Positions 44,102 to 53,408 are shown, numbered from the stretch's first letter. The stretch is DNA of 64,000 nt from Sphingomonas sp. (GCF_017304615.1 NZ_JAFKLZ010000002.1:806001-870000), one strand, 5' to 3'. Notes: generated by a model from the letters alone, not told the origin. Made by a program: numbers and translations.

Positions 44102-45520
44102 ATGAAACGCAGGCATTTTCTCGGTGCGGCGACTGGCGCGGCGCTGGGCCTGGCGCCTGCCACGCGCGCGCTGTCGGCCGGCATCGACCGGGCAAAGCGG
44201 CGCAACGTCCTCCTCATCGTGAGCGACGATCAGGGGATGGATCTCGGATGTCTCGGCGTCGCGGTTCAAACGCCCAATCTCGACGCCCTTGCGCAGCAGG
44301 GCACCCGGTTCGATCAGGCCTATGCGGCCGTGTCGTCGTGCAGCTCGAGCCGCGCGGTGGTGTACACGGGACTCTATACGCACCAGAACGGCATGTACGG
44401 CCTGGCCCATGACGCCCATAATCAGGGGCTGCGCGACGGCATCGAAACCCTGCCCTACTGGCTGAAGAAGGCTGGCTATGCCACCGCTCTGGTCGGCAAG
44501 AAGCACGTCAAGCCCGAAGGCGCCTTTCCCTATGACGCGGAACTGGCGCCCGAACGCGCCGGGATTCGCGACGTGGCCTTGTTGTCGGACGCGGTCGAAC
44601 TGTTCCTGCGCGGCATCGGCGATGCGCCGTTCTTCGTCACGGTCGGCTTCAGCGACCCCCACCGCGCGCCAGTAAACTTCGGCAACAACCAGCCCTGGCC
44701 GCGGGTCAAGGACGTGCGGTACGATCCGGCCAAGGTGACGGTGCCGTCGCACTTGCCCGACCTGCCGGCGGTGCGCGGCGATCTGGCGCAATATTACGAA
44801 TCGCTCAGCCGGCTCGATGACGGGGTGGGCATGATCCGCGCGGCGATCGAACGGTGCGGCCGCGCCGACGACACGCTGATCGTTTTCCTCAGCGACAATG
44901 GCCGCCCCTTTCCGGGCGCCAAGACTAACCTCTACGACCCCGGTCTCCACTTGCCGTTGATCGTGCATGCACCGGGCTTGCGCGGCGGCGCGACCAGCGA
45001 CGCGATGGTCAGCTGGATCGACATCGCGCCAACCATTCTGGAATGGACCGGCGCCGCTGGTCCCGCTTACCCGCTGCCTGGGCGGTCGGTGCTGCCGTTG
45101 CTCGGCGAACGCGGCAAGCCGGGTTGGGACATGGTCTTCGCCAGCCACGAATTCCACGAAATCGACCAATATTATCCAATGCGCGCGATCCGTACCCGAA
45201 CCCGCAGCTATATCGAGAACCTGGCGTGGCAATTGCCGTATCCGATCGCCGGCGACGTGGCGGGATCGGACAGCTGGAAGGCGATCGCCGCCGATCCCCG
45301 GACCCGCATCGGCAAGCGCACCCAGGCCGCATACCGAAACAGGCCGGCGCGCGAATTCTACGATCTCGAGCGGGATCCCGACGAAGTGGTCAATCTGGGG
45401 TCGGGCCGGGCGCGCGCGGCTGAGCGCGATGCCCTGGCGGCGAAGCTTACAGCTTTTCGCAAAGCAACCGGCGACCCCTGGACCGAAGGCCTGGCCGCCA
45501 CCGGCAAGGCCGAGGGCTGA
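44102..45520 (+). CDS. Tat-exported sulfatase, N-sulfoglucosamine sulfohydrolase-like (family S1)
   Basis: This 472-residue protein starts MKRRHFLGAATGAALG, a twin-arginine signal; GGAGG precedes ATG. It closely follows the human SGSH (heparan N-sulfatase) pattern as I recall it: NVLLIVSDDQGMDLG (metal-binding Asp42, Asp43), SSCSSSRAVVYTGLYTHQNGMYGL, VGKKHVKPEG, FSDPHRAP, LSDNGRPFPGAKTNLYDPG, YPMRAIRTRTRSYIENL and FYDLERDPDE. Cys80 is the expected formylglycine precursor, but the signature reads C-S-S-S-R where most sulfatases have C-x-P/A-x-R. It should remove sulfate from a sugar in the periplasm. Downstream genes (esterase, sugar MFS, trehalase) hint at a sulfated disaccharide rather than heparan. 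Confidence 0.9.
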   Translation: MKRRHFLGAATGAALGLAPATRALSAGIDRAKRRNVLLIVSDDQGMDLGCLGVAVQTPNLDALAQQGTRFDQAYAAVSSCSSSRAVVYTGLYTHQNGMYGLAHDAHNQGLRDGIETLPYWLKKAGYATALVGKKHVKPEGAFPYDAELAPERAGIRDVALLSDAVELFLRGIGDAPFFVTVGFSDPHRAPVNFGNNQPWPRVKDVRYDPAKVTVPSHLPDLPAVRGDLAQYYESLSRLDDGVGMIRAAIERCGRADDTLIVFLSDNGRPFPGAKTNLYDPGLHLPLIVHAPGLRGGATSDAMVSWIDIAPTILEWTGAAGPAYPLPGRSVLPLLGERGKPGWDMVFASHEFHEIDQYYPMRAIRTRTRSYIENLAWQLPYPIAGDVAGSDSWKAIAADPRTRIGKRTQAAYRNRPAREFYDLERDPDEVVNLGSGRARAAERDALAAKLTAFRKATGDPWTEGLAATGKAEG

Positions 45521-45523
45521 CGG

Positions 45524-46552
45524 ATGTCGCTGGGGAGGCGTGGCAAGCGGCTGTTCGTAATCGGTATGCTGCTCGCGGCCCCGGCCGGGGCGCAAGTGAG
45601 CAATTCCTCGTCGCTGCCGCCCTCGAACCAGTTGAGCGCGGCTGCGCTCGTCGTGCTCGATCGGATGCGCGCCGCCACGGCGCCCGACGCGATCAAGGGC
45701 GACATCACGCGGCAACGCGCCTTCTACCAGAAGTATAACGACGACCGGCTGGCCGAGATGCGCCGACACTTCGCGACACGCGAGCGGCGTGAGACGATCA
45801 ACGGCGTCACGGTCGATACGGTCGAACCGGTGGCGGGCGTCTCCCGCGCAAATGCTCGCCGCGTGCTCATCAACGTGCATGGTGGCGCGTTCATGTGGGG
45901 ATCGGGCAGCGGTGCGCTGGTCGAAGCCATTCCCGTCGCCGCGACGATGCGGATACGCGTCGTCACGGTCGATTACCGCCTGGCCCCCGAACACCGTTAT
46001 CCGGCCGCGTCGGAAGATGTCGCCGCCGTGTATCGCGCCCTGCTGAAACGCTATGCGGCCGCCAATATCGGTATCTATGGCTGTTCGGCCGGCGGCGTCA
46101 TCACCGCGCAGACGACCGCGTGGATCCGCCGTGAGGGTCTGCCCCGGCCGGGTGCGATCGGCACGTTCTGCGGCACCGGCGCGCCCTATTCCGGCGACAG
46201 TCCCTATCTTGCCGGTACGGCTCCCCCCGGATCGCGCCTGCCCGATACCGTGCCAAGCCTCTATATGTCCGGCGTTCCGGCGAGCGACGCCGCCGCCTAT
46301 CCGCTGAGCAATGACGCCGAAATCAGGGCGATGCCGCCGACCCTGGTGCTGGCGGGCGGGCGCGACTTTGCGGTGAGCGCGTTGACGCTGGCGCATCGCC
46401 GGCTCGCCGCCGCCGGCGTGCCGTCCGAACTCTACCTGTTCGACGGCCTGCCGCACGCCTTCTTCGTGTGGTCCGACATGCCCGAATCGAACGAAGCCTA
46501 TCGCCTGATCGCGCGCTTCTTCGAACGCTATCTCGGCAACGGCGCCCGATGA
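45524..46552 (+). CDS. Exported alpha/beta-hydrolase-3 (HSL-type) esterase
   Basis: This 342-residue protein has a signal peptide (RLFVIGMLLAAPAGAQ). HSL-family marks are NVHGGAFMWGSGSG (oxyanion hole), VVTVDYRLAPEHRYPAASEDV, the nucleophile elbow GIYGCSAGG, LVLAGGRDF with the acidic residue and GLPHAFFVW with the catalytic His. In most relatives the elbow is GDSAG; here it is GCSAG. It starts three bases after the sulfatase stop and overlaps the MFS gene by ATGA, so it belongs to the same unit. It probably removes acetyl or longer acyl groups from the imported sugar in the periplasm. Confidence 0.88.
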   Translation: MSLGRRGKRLFVIGMLLAAPAGAQVSNSSSLPPSNQLSAAALVVLDRMRAATAPDAIKGDITRQRAFYQKYNDDRLAEMRRHFATRERRETINGVTVDTVEPVAGVSRANARRVLINVHGGAFMWGSGSGALVEAIPVAATMRIRVVTVDYRLAPEHRYPAASEDVAAVYRALLKRYAAANIGIYGCSAGGVITAQTTAWIRREGLPRPGAIGTFCGTGAPYSGDSPYLAGTAPPGSRLPDTVPSLYMSGVPASDAAAYPLSNDAEIRAMPPTLVLAGGRDFAVSALTLAHRRLAAAGVPSELYLFDGLPHAFFVWSDMPESNEAYRLIARFFERYLGNGAR

Positions 46553-47784
46553 ACCGGACGCGCATCATCGTCGCGCTGGCGCTGACCTACGCCGTGCTCG
46601 GCATTCTGATGAACAGCGTCGGCGCGGTTATCCTGCAATCGATCCGCCATTTCGACGCGACCAAGCCGATGGGATCGACGCTGGAAGCGTGCAAGGACCT
46701 GTCGGTCGTCGCCGCGTCGTTCGCGCTGGCGACGCGGATTCCATCGATCGGTTATCGCCGGTCGCTGATCGGCGTCATGGCCGTGATGGGTGTCGCGTGC
46801 GTGGCGGCGTCGTTCGCCGATCGCTTCCTGGCGATGCAGGCCTTGTTCGTCGTCACGGGATTGAGTTTCGGCGTCGCCAAGGTCGCGACCTACGCCACGA
46901 TCGGACTGCTGGCGCGCGATCCCGCCGACCATGCCAGCGTCACCGGCGTCATAGAGGGCGTGTTCATGATCGGCTTGCTCGCCGGGGTATGGCTGTTCGG
47001 CTGGTTCGTCGGCGGCGATCATTCCGCCCGGGACTGGCTGCATGTCTATTGGGTGATCGCTGCGGCATGTGGGGTGCTCGTCATGGCGTGGCTGGGCACG
47101 CCGCTCGACGAGAGCGCGGCGGTTGCGCCCGATACGCCCAAGGCGGACTGGAGCGATATGGCGCGGCTTGCCGTCCTGCCGGCGACGGTCGCGGTGCTGG
47201 TCGGCCTGTTCCTCTATGTCCTGATCGAACAGGGGATCGGCACGTGGCTGCCGACCTTCAACAACCAGGTTCTGCACCTGCCGCCGGCGATGAGCGTCCA
47301 GATGTCGAGCATCTTCGTCGGATCGCTGGCGGTCGGGCGGCTGGCGTCGGGGCTGGCGCTGCGCCGGTTCGACTGGCTGGCGGTGTTGCTCGCCTGTCTG
47401 GCGGGTATCGCGCTGATGATCCTCGTCTCCCTGCCGCTGGCGGCGGGCGCCGGGCATGGTGCGATTGCCGGATGGCGCGATGCGCCGCTCGCCGCCTATC
47501 TCTTCCCGTTGCTCGGCATCTTCCTCGCGCCGATTTACCCGACCCTCTGTTCGATAGCACTCAGTAACCTCCCCCGCCCCCGCCACGCCGCGATGATGGG
47601 GTTGATTGTCATCTTCTCGGCGCTCGGCGGGACGCTTGGCTCGTTCTTGACCGGGTTGCTGTTTCAGAAAGTCGCCGGGGCGTTCGCCTTTTACGCCACC
47701 CTGTTGCCGGTCGCGCTGATCGCCATGGCATTGCCGATCATCAGACGCCGGCAGCGAGCGATGCAGGTCGGTGCGACAGCATGA
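46549..47784 (+). CDS. MFS sugar transporter (FucP/glucose-galactose porter-like)
   Basis: This 411-residue inner-membrane protein has about twelve segments. The N-terminus (IIVALALTYAVLGILMNSVGAVI, LEACKDLSVVAASFALA) and the late PLLGIFLAPIYPTLCSIALSNLP plus AAMMGLIVIFSALGGTLGSFLTGLLF are typical of FHS-type sugar/proton symporters such as FucP. It should carry the desulfated, deacylated sugar into the cytoplasm. ATG 46549 overlaps the esterase stop, and its own stop overlaps the trehalase start, both as ATGA, so all four genes are translationally linked. With a cytoplasmic trehalase next, trehalose is the likely cargo. Confidence 0.87.
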   Translation: MNRTRIIVALALTYAVLGILMNSVGAVILQSIRHFDATKPMGSTLEACKDLSVVAASFALATRIPSIGYRRSLIGVMAVMGVACVAASFADRFLAMQALFVVTGLSFGVAKVATYATIGLLARDPADHASVTGVIEGVFMIGLLAGVWLFGWFVGGDHSARDWLHVYWVIAAACGVLVMAWLGTPLDESAAVAPDTPKADWSDMARLAVLPATVAVLVGLFLYVLIEQGIGTWLPTFNNQVLHLPPAMSVQMSSIFVGSLAVGRLASGLALRRFDWLAVLLACLAGIALMILVSLPLAAGAGHGAIAGWRDAPLAAYLFPLLGIFLAPIYPTLCSIALSNLPRPRHAAMMGLIVIFSALGGTLGSFLTGLLFQKVAGAFAFYATLLPVALIAMALPIIRRRQRAMQVGATA

Positions 47785-49310
47785 GCCTGTCCGTGTCGCC
47801 GCCTCCTTCGGAATTGTACGCCGAGCTGTTTTCCCAAGTGCAGGAAGCAGCGTTGTTTGCGGATTCGAAGACCTTCGCCGACGCTGATCCCCGCCGTGAT
47901 CCCGCCGCCATCCTAGCGGACTGGCACCGTGATCCGCCCCGCGATCCGGCGGCAATGCGAGCCTTTGTCCACGCCAATTTCCTGTTGCCGGGCCCCGACA
48001 ATGCGGTTCCCCTAAATTGGCAACCGCTGACCCAACACATCTCGGCGTTGTGGCCGATGCTGACCCGCGAACCGCAGCAGCCTCCGCCAGGGTCCTCGTT
48101 GTTGCCGTTGCCGCGCCCGCATGTGGTCCCCGGCGGAAGGTTCCGCGAACTATATTATTGGGACAGCTACTTCACTATGCTGGGCCTCGCGCGATCGGGG
48201 CGGCAGGATCTGGTCGAGGATATGGTCGTCAACTTCGGCAGCCTGCTCGACCGTTTCGACCGGATACCCAACGGGACGCGCAACTATTATCTCGGGCGTT
48301 CGCATCCCCCCGTTTTCTACCTCATTGCAAGCCTGTCACAGGATCAGTCGGTCGATGCGCGCCGGCGACGGCTGCGTTGGATGATGGCGGAACATCGTTT
48401 CTGGATGGCATGCGCAGGTGACCTCGCGCCGGGCAATGAAGCTGGCCGCGTCGTGCGACTTGCCGACGGCGCGTTGCTCAACCGCTATTGGGACGACCAC
48501 ACTGCCCCGCGCGACGAATCCTGGCGCGAGGACATAGCCCTGGCCAGGGAAACGCCTGGCAGGGTGGCGGCAGAGTTATGGCGCGACTTGCGCGCCGCGG
48601 CCGAAAGCGGGTGGGATTTCAGTTCGCGCTGGTTGGGCGACCGACGGTCGTTGGGTACGATCCGCACCACGCGGCTGCTGCCCGTCGATTTGAACGCGCT
48701 GCTTTACGGTCTTGAAGATATGGTGGCCCGGGAGGCGGACACGCTCGGCGACCCGCAAACCGCGACGCTGTTTGCGACGTATGCCGCGGCGAGGCGGCGG
48801 GCTATCGCATCGCATCTGTGGAACGCGGGGTCGGGCTTTTATGCCGATTTCGATCTTGATGTCGCCGCGCCCAGCGATCAGCCGACGGCGGCAATGGTTT
48901 TCCCCTTGTTCACCGGGGCGGCGGAGCCAGGACGGGCGTCAAGCACTGCAACGGCGCTGGCGGCGCTGGTCGGGCAGGGAGGGCTGCTGACGACACTCGA
49001 TCGCACAGGTCAGCAATGGGATGCGCCGAACGGCTGGGCGCCGTTGCAGTGGATCGCCGTGAAAGGCCTGGAAAACTATGGAGAACAGGCGCTGGCCGAC
49101 CAGATAGCGCTGCGCTGGCTTACGACTGTGGGCGACCATTATCGGGAAGCCGGCCGGCTTCTGGAGAAATACGATGTGGAAAAGGGAGGCGCCGGCGGTG
49201 GCGGTGAGTATGCGTCGCAGACCGGATTCGGCTGGACCAATGGCGTGACACTCGAGTTGCTGGCGCGATCTGCCATGTCAGATCCAGGGACTGATCACTG
49301 CTCGCTGTGA
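47781..49310 (+). CDS. Trehalase, glycoside hydrolase family 37, probably cytoplasmic
   Basis: This 509-residue enzyme splits trehalose into two glucose units. Both trehalase signatures are complete: PGGRFRELYYWDSYF (signature 1) and QWDAPNGWAPLQW (signature 2). It also has the glycine-rich GGAGGGGEY with the catalytic base Glu, and ESGWDFSSRW with the catalytic acid Asp, plus VDLNALLYGLEDM. No signal peptide is evident (MSLSVSPPPSELYAELF), which makes it TreF-like in location, though the pattern also fits TreA. It is the last gene of the LacI-controlled unit, overlapping the MFS gene by four bases. This strongly points to trehalose as the core of the locus's substrate. The symbol is left blank because treA and treF cannot be told apart. 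Confidence 0.95.
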   Translation: MSLSVSPPPSELYAELFSQVQEAALFADSKTFADADPRRDPAAILADWHRDPPRDPAAMRAFVHANFLLPGPDNAVPLNWQPLTQHISALWPMLTREPQQPPPGSSLLPLPRPHVVPGGRFRELYYWDSYFTMLGLARSGRQDLVEDMVVNFGSLLDRFDRIPNGTRNYYLGRSHPPVFYLIASLSQDQSVDARRRRLRWMMAEHRFWMACAGDLAPGNEAGRVVRLADGALLNRYWDDHTAPRDESWREDIALARETPGRVAAELWRDLRAAAESGWDFSSRWLGDRRSLGTIRTTRLLPVDLNALLYGLEDMVAREADTLGDPQTATLFATYAAARRRAIASHLWNAGSGFYADFDLDVAAPSDQPTAAMVFPLFTGAAEPGRASSTATALAALVGQGGLLTTLDRTGQQWDAPNGWAPLQWIAVKGLENYGEQALADQIALRWLTTVGDHYREAGRLLEKYDVEKGGAGGGGEYASQTGFGWTNGVTLELLARSAMSDPGTDHCSL

Positions 49311-49502
49311 TTACAGCATAACACCGAGATGATGTTCGCGGGCTACGTGATTGCGGGCACCGTGGCTGCGCAACCCGTCGCCCGAGGTGATCCGCGTTGT
49401 GGCGCATCCAGTCTGACAAGGCTGGCAGACTTGTAACGGTAGAGACCGGCGCACTACTGAAGGGGGGTGGTGATTGCGCGGGGGTCCGGAAGTCTGGCCG
49501 GC

Positions 49503-50630
49503 ATGACTGAGTTTTCTGACAAAGGCCCTCCTGTTTTCGGTACAACGCCCGGACTCGAGAAGCGGACGGGACTGGACGGCGTTGCGGTGAAGCGCCTGCT
49601 CGGGGGCGCCGTGTTGAGGGGGAAGGATCCGCGCGCGTTGCTGCAGCAGGCGGGAATTGATCCGCGCGTCTATGGCAACGTCCATGCAGCGATCGACGGC
49701 CGCGAACTGTTCCGACTGGTTCGACAAGCGCAAGTCGCACTCGACGATTCGTTCTTTGGCTTTTTCGCGGAGCGCTTTCGCTTAGCGCTCGAATTGGAGC
49801 GCACGCTGACCTATCTGCACTGCGAGACGTTCGGCGAATCAATCCGGGTCAGCATCCGCTTCACCCAAGCCTTGTCGGAGGACATCGGGCCGCAGCTCAT
49901 CGAAGACCGCGCCGGCCTGAAACACGTCTGTGTCTATCACACGGTCGATGGCGTCGATCGCGACATTTTCGTCTGGCTGCGTTTCGTTTGGATATTCCAG
50001 TGGTTCAGCTGGCTGATCGGCCGTCCACTCCGCCTGCGTTCCGTTTCCGTCCGCGCCTCCCGCCCGGTGCAGGCGAATGGTTTCGACCGGTTCGCCGTTT
50101 TCGGCTGTCCGATAGAATATGACGCGCCGGTCGACGCGCTCTGCTACGATCGGGCCGATCTCGGTGCCCGGCTCGTCCACCATACGCTCGCGGAATTCGA
50201 CCAGTACAATGCCAGCAACCCAGACTGGTTTGCGACGCCGATCGGCCGCTCGACCTGGCGCGCGCAGACCGAGCATGTGCTCGCCGACTTTCAACGCGCG
50301 CGCATCTGGTCGGTCTCGATCGATACCGTGGCCGAGCGGTTGCGCAGCCGCCCGCGCCGGCTCCGGCGCGACCTAGCGCGCGAGGGGGAAAGTTTTCAGC
50401 ACATCCGCACGCGCCTGCGCGGCGAACTCGCGGGCGCGTACCTGCTGGCGACCGAACTGCCGATCACAGAGGTGGGCTACCGCGTCGGGTTCAGCGAACC
50501 GGGCAGCTTCACGCGCAACTTCACCGAATGGGCGGGCGTGACACCGTCCGATTATCGCACGCGCTATAAGTCGGACGGCGCGCGCGTGACCGCGGCGACG
50601 TTGCTGCTCGGAGACCAGGCTCCCGCTTAA
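49503..50630 (+). CDS. AraC-family regulator with arabinose-binding-type N-terminal domain
   Basis: About 375 residues. The N-terminal part (LLQQAGIDPRVYGN, ELFRLVRQAQVALDDSFFGFF, LRLRSVSVRAS, FGCPIEYDAP) is the domain called Arabinose_bd in regulators such as OruR. The C-terminal AraC HTH pair shows SIDTVAERLRSRPRRLRRDLAREGESFQHI and LPITEVGYRVGFSEPGSFTRNFTEWAGVTPSDYR. I start at ATG 49503; GTG 49467 or 49470 directly after a GGGGGG run is possible. It precedes the TBDR-ligase-dehydrogenase-MFS-esterase operon by 114 bases and is its likely activator. Relatives often govern fatty-acid, lipase or amino-acid genes. Confidence 0.88.
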   Translation: MTEFSDKGPPVFGTTPGLEKRTGLDGVAVKRLLGGAVLRGKDPRALLQQAGIDPRVYGNVHAAIDGRELFRLVRQAQVALDDSFFGFFAERFRLALELERTLTYLHCETFGESIRVSIRFTQALSEDIGPQLIEDRAGLKHVCVYHTVDGVDRDIFVWLRFVWIFQWFSWLIGRPLRLRSVSVRASRPVQANGFDRFAVFGCPIEYDAPVDALCYDRADLGARLVHHTLAEFDQYNASNPDWFATPIGRSTWRAQTEHVLADFQRARIWSVSIDTVAERLRSRPRRLRRDLAREGESFQHIRTRLRGELAGAYLLATELPITEVGYRVGFSEPGSFTRNFTEWAGVTPSDYRTRYKSDGARVTAATLLLGDQAPA

Positions 50631-50636
50631 CGTGAC

Positions 50637-50651
50637 TGACCAATCTGGTCA
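50637..50651. promoter_or_regulatory. Inverted repeat between araC-type gene and TBDR
   Basis: TGACC, five bases, GGTCA, lying 94 bases before the TBDR start. It may be a regulator or RNA-polymerase-proximal site for the operon. AraC proteins more often use direct repeats, so the binder is uncertain. Confidence 0.4.
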
Positions 50652-50744
50652 CTTCGGTTAAATATCCCTGTCATCCCGGCCATCGCCAGAACCGCGTCGG
50701 ATCGACGACGATGCCTCCCAATAAAAAAGCGTGGGAGAGGATAG

Positions 50745-53408
50745 ATGATCGCGACTTGGAAGCTTCGTAGGCGGATTGCACTGTCCGGCACGTCCGCGCT
50801 GGCGGCCGTGCTGTGCATGGCCGGGCCGGCATCCGCCCAGACCGCGAGCGCCGCCCCGCAGACCACCCCTCCGTCATCGGCGCAGGCGGACGACGCCAAT
50901 GCGCCGCAGGACACCGACATCGTCGTCACCGGCACCAGCATTCGCGGCGTGCCACCGACGGGGTCCAATCTTCTCAGGGTCACGCGCGACGACATCAAGC
51001 TGATCGGCGCGACCACGACCGCCGAACTGCTGGCGACCGTGCCGCAGCTCAACAGCTTCAACACCGCGCCGCGCACCAGCAACGGTGGGCTGGGATCGTT
51101 CGCCCCCGGGCTACGCGGCTTGCCGTCGAGCGCCACGCTCCCTCTGATGAACGGGCACCGCCTGATTTCGGGCAGCACGCAGCAGACCAACCCGGACTAC
51201 CCGTTTCTCCCCGAACTCGCCATCGAGCGCGTCGAAATCGTCGCGGATGGCGCCTCGGCGATCTACGGGTCGGACGCCGTTGCCGGGGTCGTGAACTTCA
51301 TCACGCGGAAGCCGTTTTCCGGCGTCGAGGCGACTGCGCGCTATGGCATGGCGGACGACTATCGGACGGTCAGCGCCGGGGCGATCGTCGGAAAGGACTG
51401 GGGCAGCGGATCGGTCTCGCTGTCCTATCAATTCACCACCAACAACAACATCACCGGGGCCGACAGGCGATACCGGACGCTCGATTTCCGGCCGGCCGGC
51501 GGTGTCGACACGCGATCGGCGGTCTGCCCGCTGGCTAACGTCAACCTTTTCCTCGGCACGATCTACGCCGCGCCGACCCTGGCGCCCGGGACCAACTATT
51601 GTGATCCGCGCGGGCCGGTCGATCTGGTCCCGACCAATCGCATGCACACCGGTTTCCTGTCCGCGCGTCAGACGCTTGCGCCGAACGTGACGCTGTGGGG
51701 CGAGCTGCTCTATACCGATCGCAAGGATACGGTGCAGGCCGCGCTGCCGGGGCAGACATTTGTCCTCATCCTGCCGACCAACCCGTTCTATCGCGCCCCG
51801 CCGGGCACCGCCGCCGGCTACGAATATGTCGATTTCCGGCCGGACAATCTCGTCGGCGCTGACCATTTCGACCAGACGTATCGTGTCAGGAGCGGCAATT
51901 CGTCGGTCGGGGTCGATGCCCGGCTCGGCGCGTTCAACCTGACCGTCTCGGGCACCGCCGACTGGTCGCGCAACGACACGTTCCAGCCGGGGATCAACAC
52001 GACCGCGCTGACGGCGGCGGCCAGCGGCACCACTACGGCGACGGCGCTGGACCCGTTCGGGACCGGCACCAGCCCGGCCGTCGTCGCCGCCATCCTGAAC
52101 AATCCCACGACGTTCGTGAACCATCAGCGCACGTTGCTGGGCGCGATCAAGATCGACGGTCCGCTTGCCGAATTGCCCGGCGGCGCGATCAAGATCGCCG
52201 CGGGCGCCGAATATCGCCGCGAAACCTATTCGCAGCGCGGGCAGAGCGGAGGGGTCGGCTTCCCCGAAAATCTCGATCGCAACATCGCGTCGGTGTACGG
52301 CGAACTGTTCGTGCCGATCTTCGGCGACGGCAATGCCGCGCCGTTGATGCGCCGGCTCTCGCTCTCTCTTTCGGCACGGTATGACCATTACAGCGATTTC
52401 GGATCGACCACGAACCCGAAGTTCGGCGTCGTGTGGGAGCCGGTCGACGGCTTGTCGCTGCGCGGCACGTACGGCCGGTCGTTCCGCGCGCCAGGTCTGC
52501 GCGATCTGGGGTCGACGGTCGGCTCCTATTATTCGGCGGCCGGGCTCGTCGATGCGTTCGGCGTGCGCGATCCTTCGCGTGGAGCGGCGCAGGTCAACTC
52601 GATGCTGCTGATCGGCGGCAACAAGTCGCTGCAACCGGAAAAGGCGAGAACCTTCTCGTTCGGTGCCGATCTGCGGCCGCATTTCCTGCCCGGCTTCAGC
52701 GCGAGCGCGACGTTCTACGACATCAGCTATAACAACGTGATCGGCTCGGCCTATGGCGTGGGTTCGCTGTTGTTCACCGATCCGACCTTCGCGACGCGCG
52801 TCATCCGCAACCCGACCGCCGCACAGGTTTCGGCGGCGCTTGTCGGGACGGTGCCATTTTACTTCACCTTCGCGGCCGTGCCGACGATCGGCAACCTGCT
52901 CGACTTGCGCCAGGGCAATTTCGGCACCCGCAAGACCAACGGCCTCGACTTCGACGTCAATTACCGTCGGGCAATCGGGTTCGGCACGGTGTTTGCGGGC
53001 GCGGCGGGTAATTACATCTTCAAATACGAAACGCAGCTCTCAGCCACATCGCCCGCCAGCGATTCGCTACAGGCCGGCGTGTCGCGGACGACCTTGCGCA
53101 CGACGCTTGGTCTGACGGCGGGTCCCGTGACGATCGCGAACTTCGTCAATCATCGTAGCGGGGTGACCGGTGCGTTCGCCACGCCGACGGGCACGGGCAT
53201 CTACACCGCCAAGGGGTATACGACGGTCGATCTGCGGCTGACCGTCCGGCTGCCCGATGTCGGGATTGCCAAGGGAACCGAGCTGTCGGCGCAGGTCAAC
53301 GATCTGTTCGATGCGACGCCGCCGTATTTCCCGGCGACCGACGGGATCGGCGGCAGTTACAACGCGATCGGGCGTTACGTCGCAATCAACCTTCGGAAAA
53401 AGTTCTAG
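50745..53408 (+). CDS. TonB-dependent receptor of the acyl-ester operon
   Basis: This 887-residue receptor starts at ATG 50745 with GGAGAGGA upstream. Signal peptide (LAAVLCMAGPASAQ), TonB box DTDIVVTGTSIRG, plug with TAELLATVPQLNSFN, LRGLPSSATLPLMNGHRLI, IERVEIVADGASAIYGSDAVAGVVNFIT, and barrel ending NAIGRYVAINLRKKF. It belongs to the long-plug group also seen at 13643. Leading an operon for an acyl-CoA ligase, dehydrogenase, MFS and two esterases, it should import an ester-containing compound. The gene is 113 bases from the next start, which leaves room for a short leader but I see no terminator. Confidence 0.93.
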   Translation: MIATWKLRRRIALSGTSALAAVLCMAGPASAQTASAAPQTTPPSSAQADDANAPQDTDIVVTGTSIRGVPPTGSNLLRVTRDDIKLIGATTTAELLATVPQLNSFNTAPRTSNGGLGSFAPGLRGLPSSATLPLMNGHRLISGSTQQTNPDYPFLPELAIERVEIVADGASAIYGSDAVAGVVNFITRKPFSGVEATARYGMADDYRTVSAGAIVGKDWGSGSVSLSYQFTTNNNITGADRRYRTLDFRPAGGVDTRSAVCPLANVNLFLGTIYAAPTLAPGTNYCDPRGPVDLVPTNRMHTGFLSARQTLAPNVTLWGELLYTDRKDTVQAALPGQTFVLILPTNPFYRAPPGTAAGYEYVDFRPDNLVGADHFDQTYRVRSGNSSVGVDARLGAFNLTVSGTADWSRNDTFQPGINTTALTAAASGTTTATALDPFGTGTSPAVVAAILNNPTTFVNHQRTLLGAIKIDGPLAELPGGAIKIAAGAEYRRETYSQRGQSGGVGFPENLDRNIASVYGELFVPIFGDGNAAPLMRRLSLSLSARYDHYSDFGSTTNPKFGVVWEPVDGLSLRGTYGRSFRAPGLRDLGSTVGSYYSAAGLVDAFGVRDPSRGAAQVNSMLLIGGNKSLQPEKARTFSFGADLRPHFLPGFSASATFYDISYNNVIGSAYGVGSLLFTDPTFATRVIRNPTAAQVSAALVGTVPFYFTFAAVPTIGNLLDLRQGNFGTRKTNGLDFDVNYRRAIGFGTVFAGAAGNYIFKYETQLSATSPASDSLQAGVSRTTLRTTLGLTAGPVTIANFVNHRSGVTGAFATPTGTGIYTAKGYTTVDLRLTVRLPDVGIAKGTELSAQVNDLFDATPPYFPATDGIGGSYNAIGRYVAINLRKKF

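Noticed and set aside
43289-46456. A 1055-codon minus-strand open frame
   Set aside because: It is antisense to the TBDR, sulfatase and esterase genes, is Arg/Gly/His-rich without domains, and reflects GC bias at codon positions.
46528-47955. A 475-codon minus-strand frame antisense to the MFS gene
   Set aside because: No motif, extreme Arg/Gln/Asp content, and the plus-strand MFS gene is well supported.
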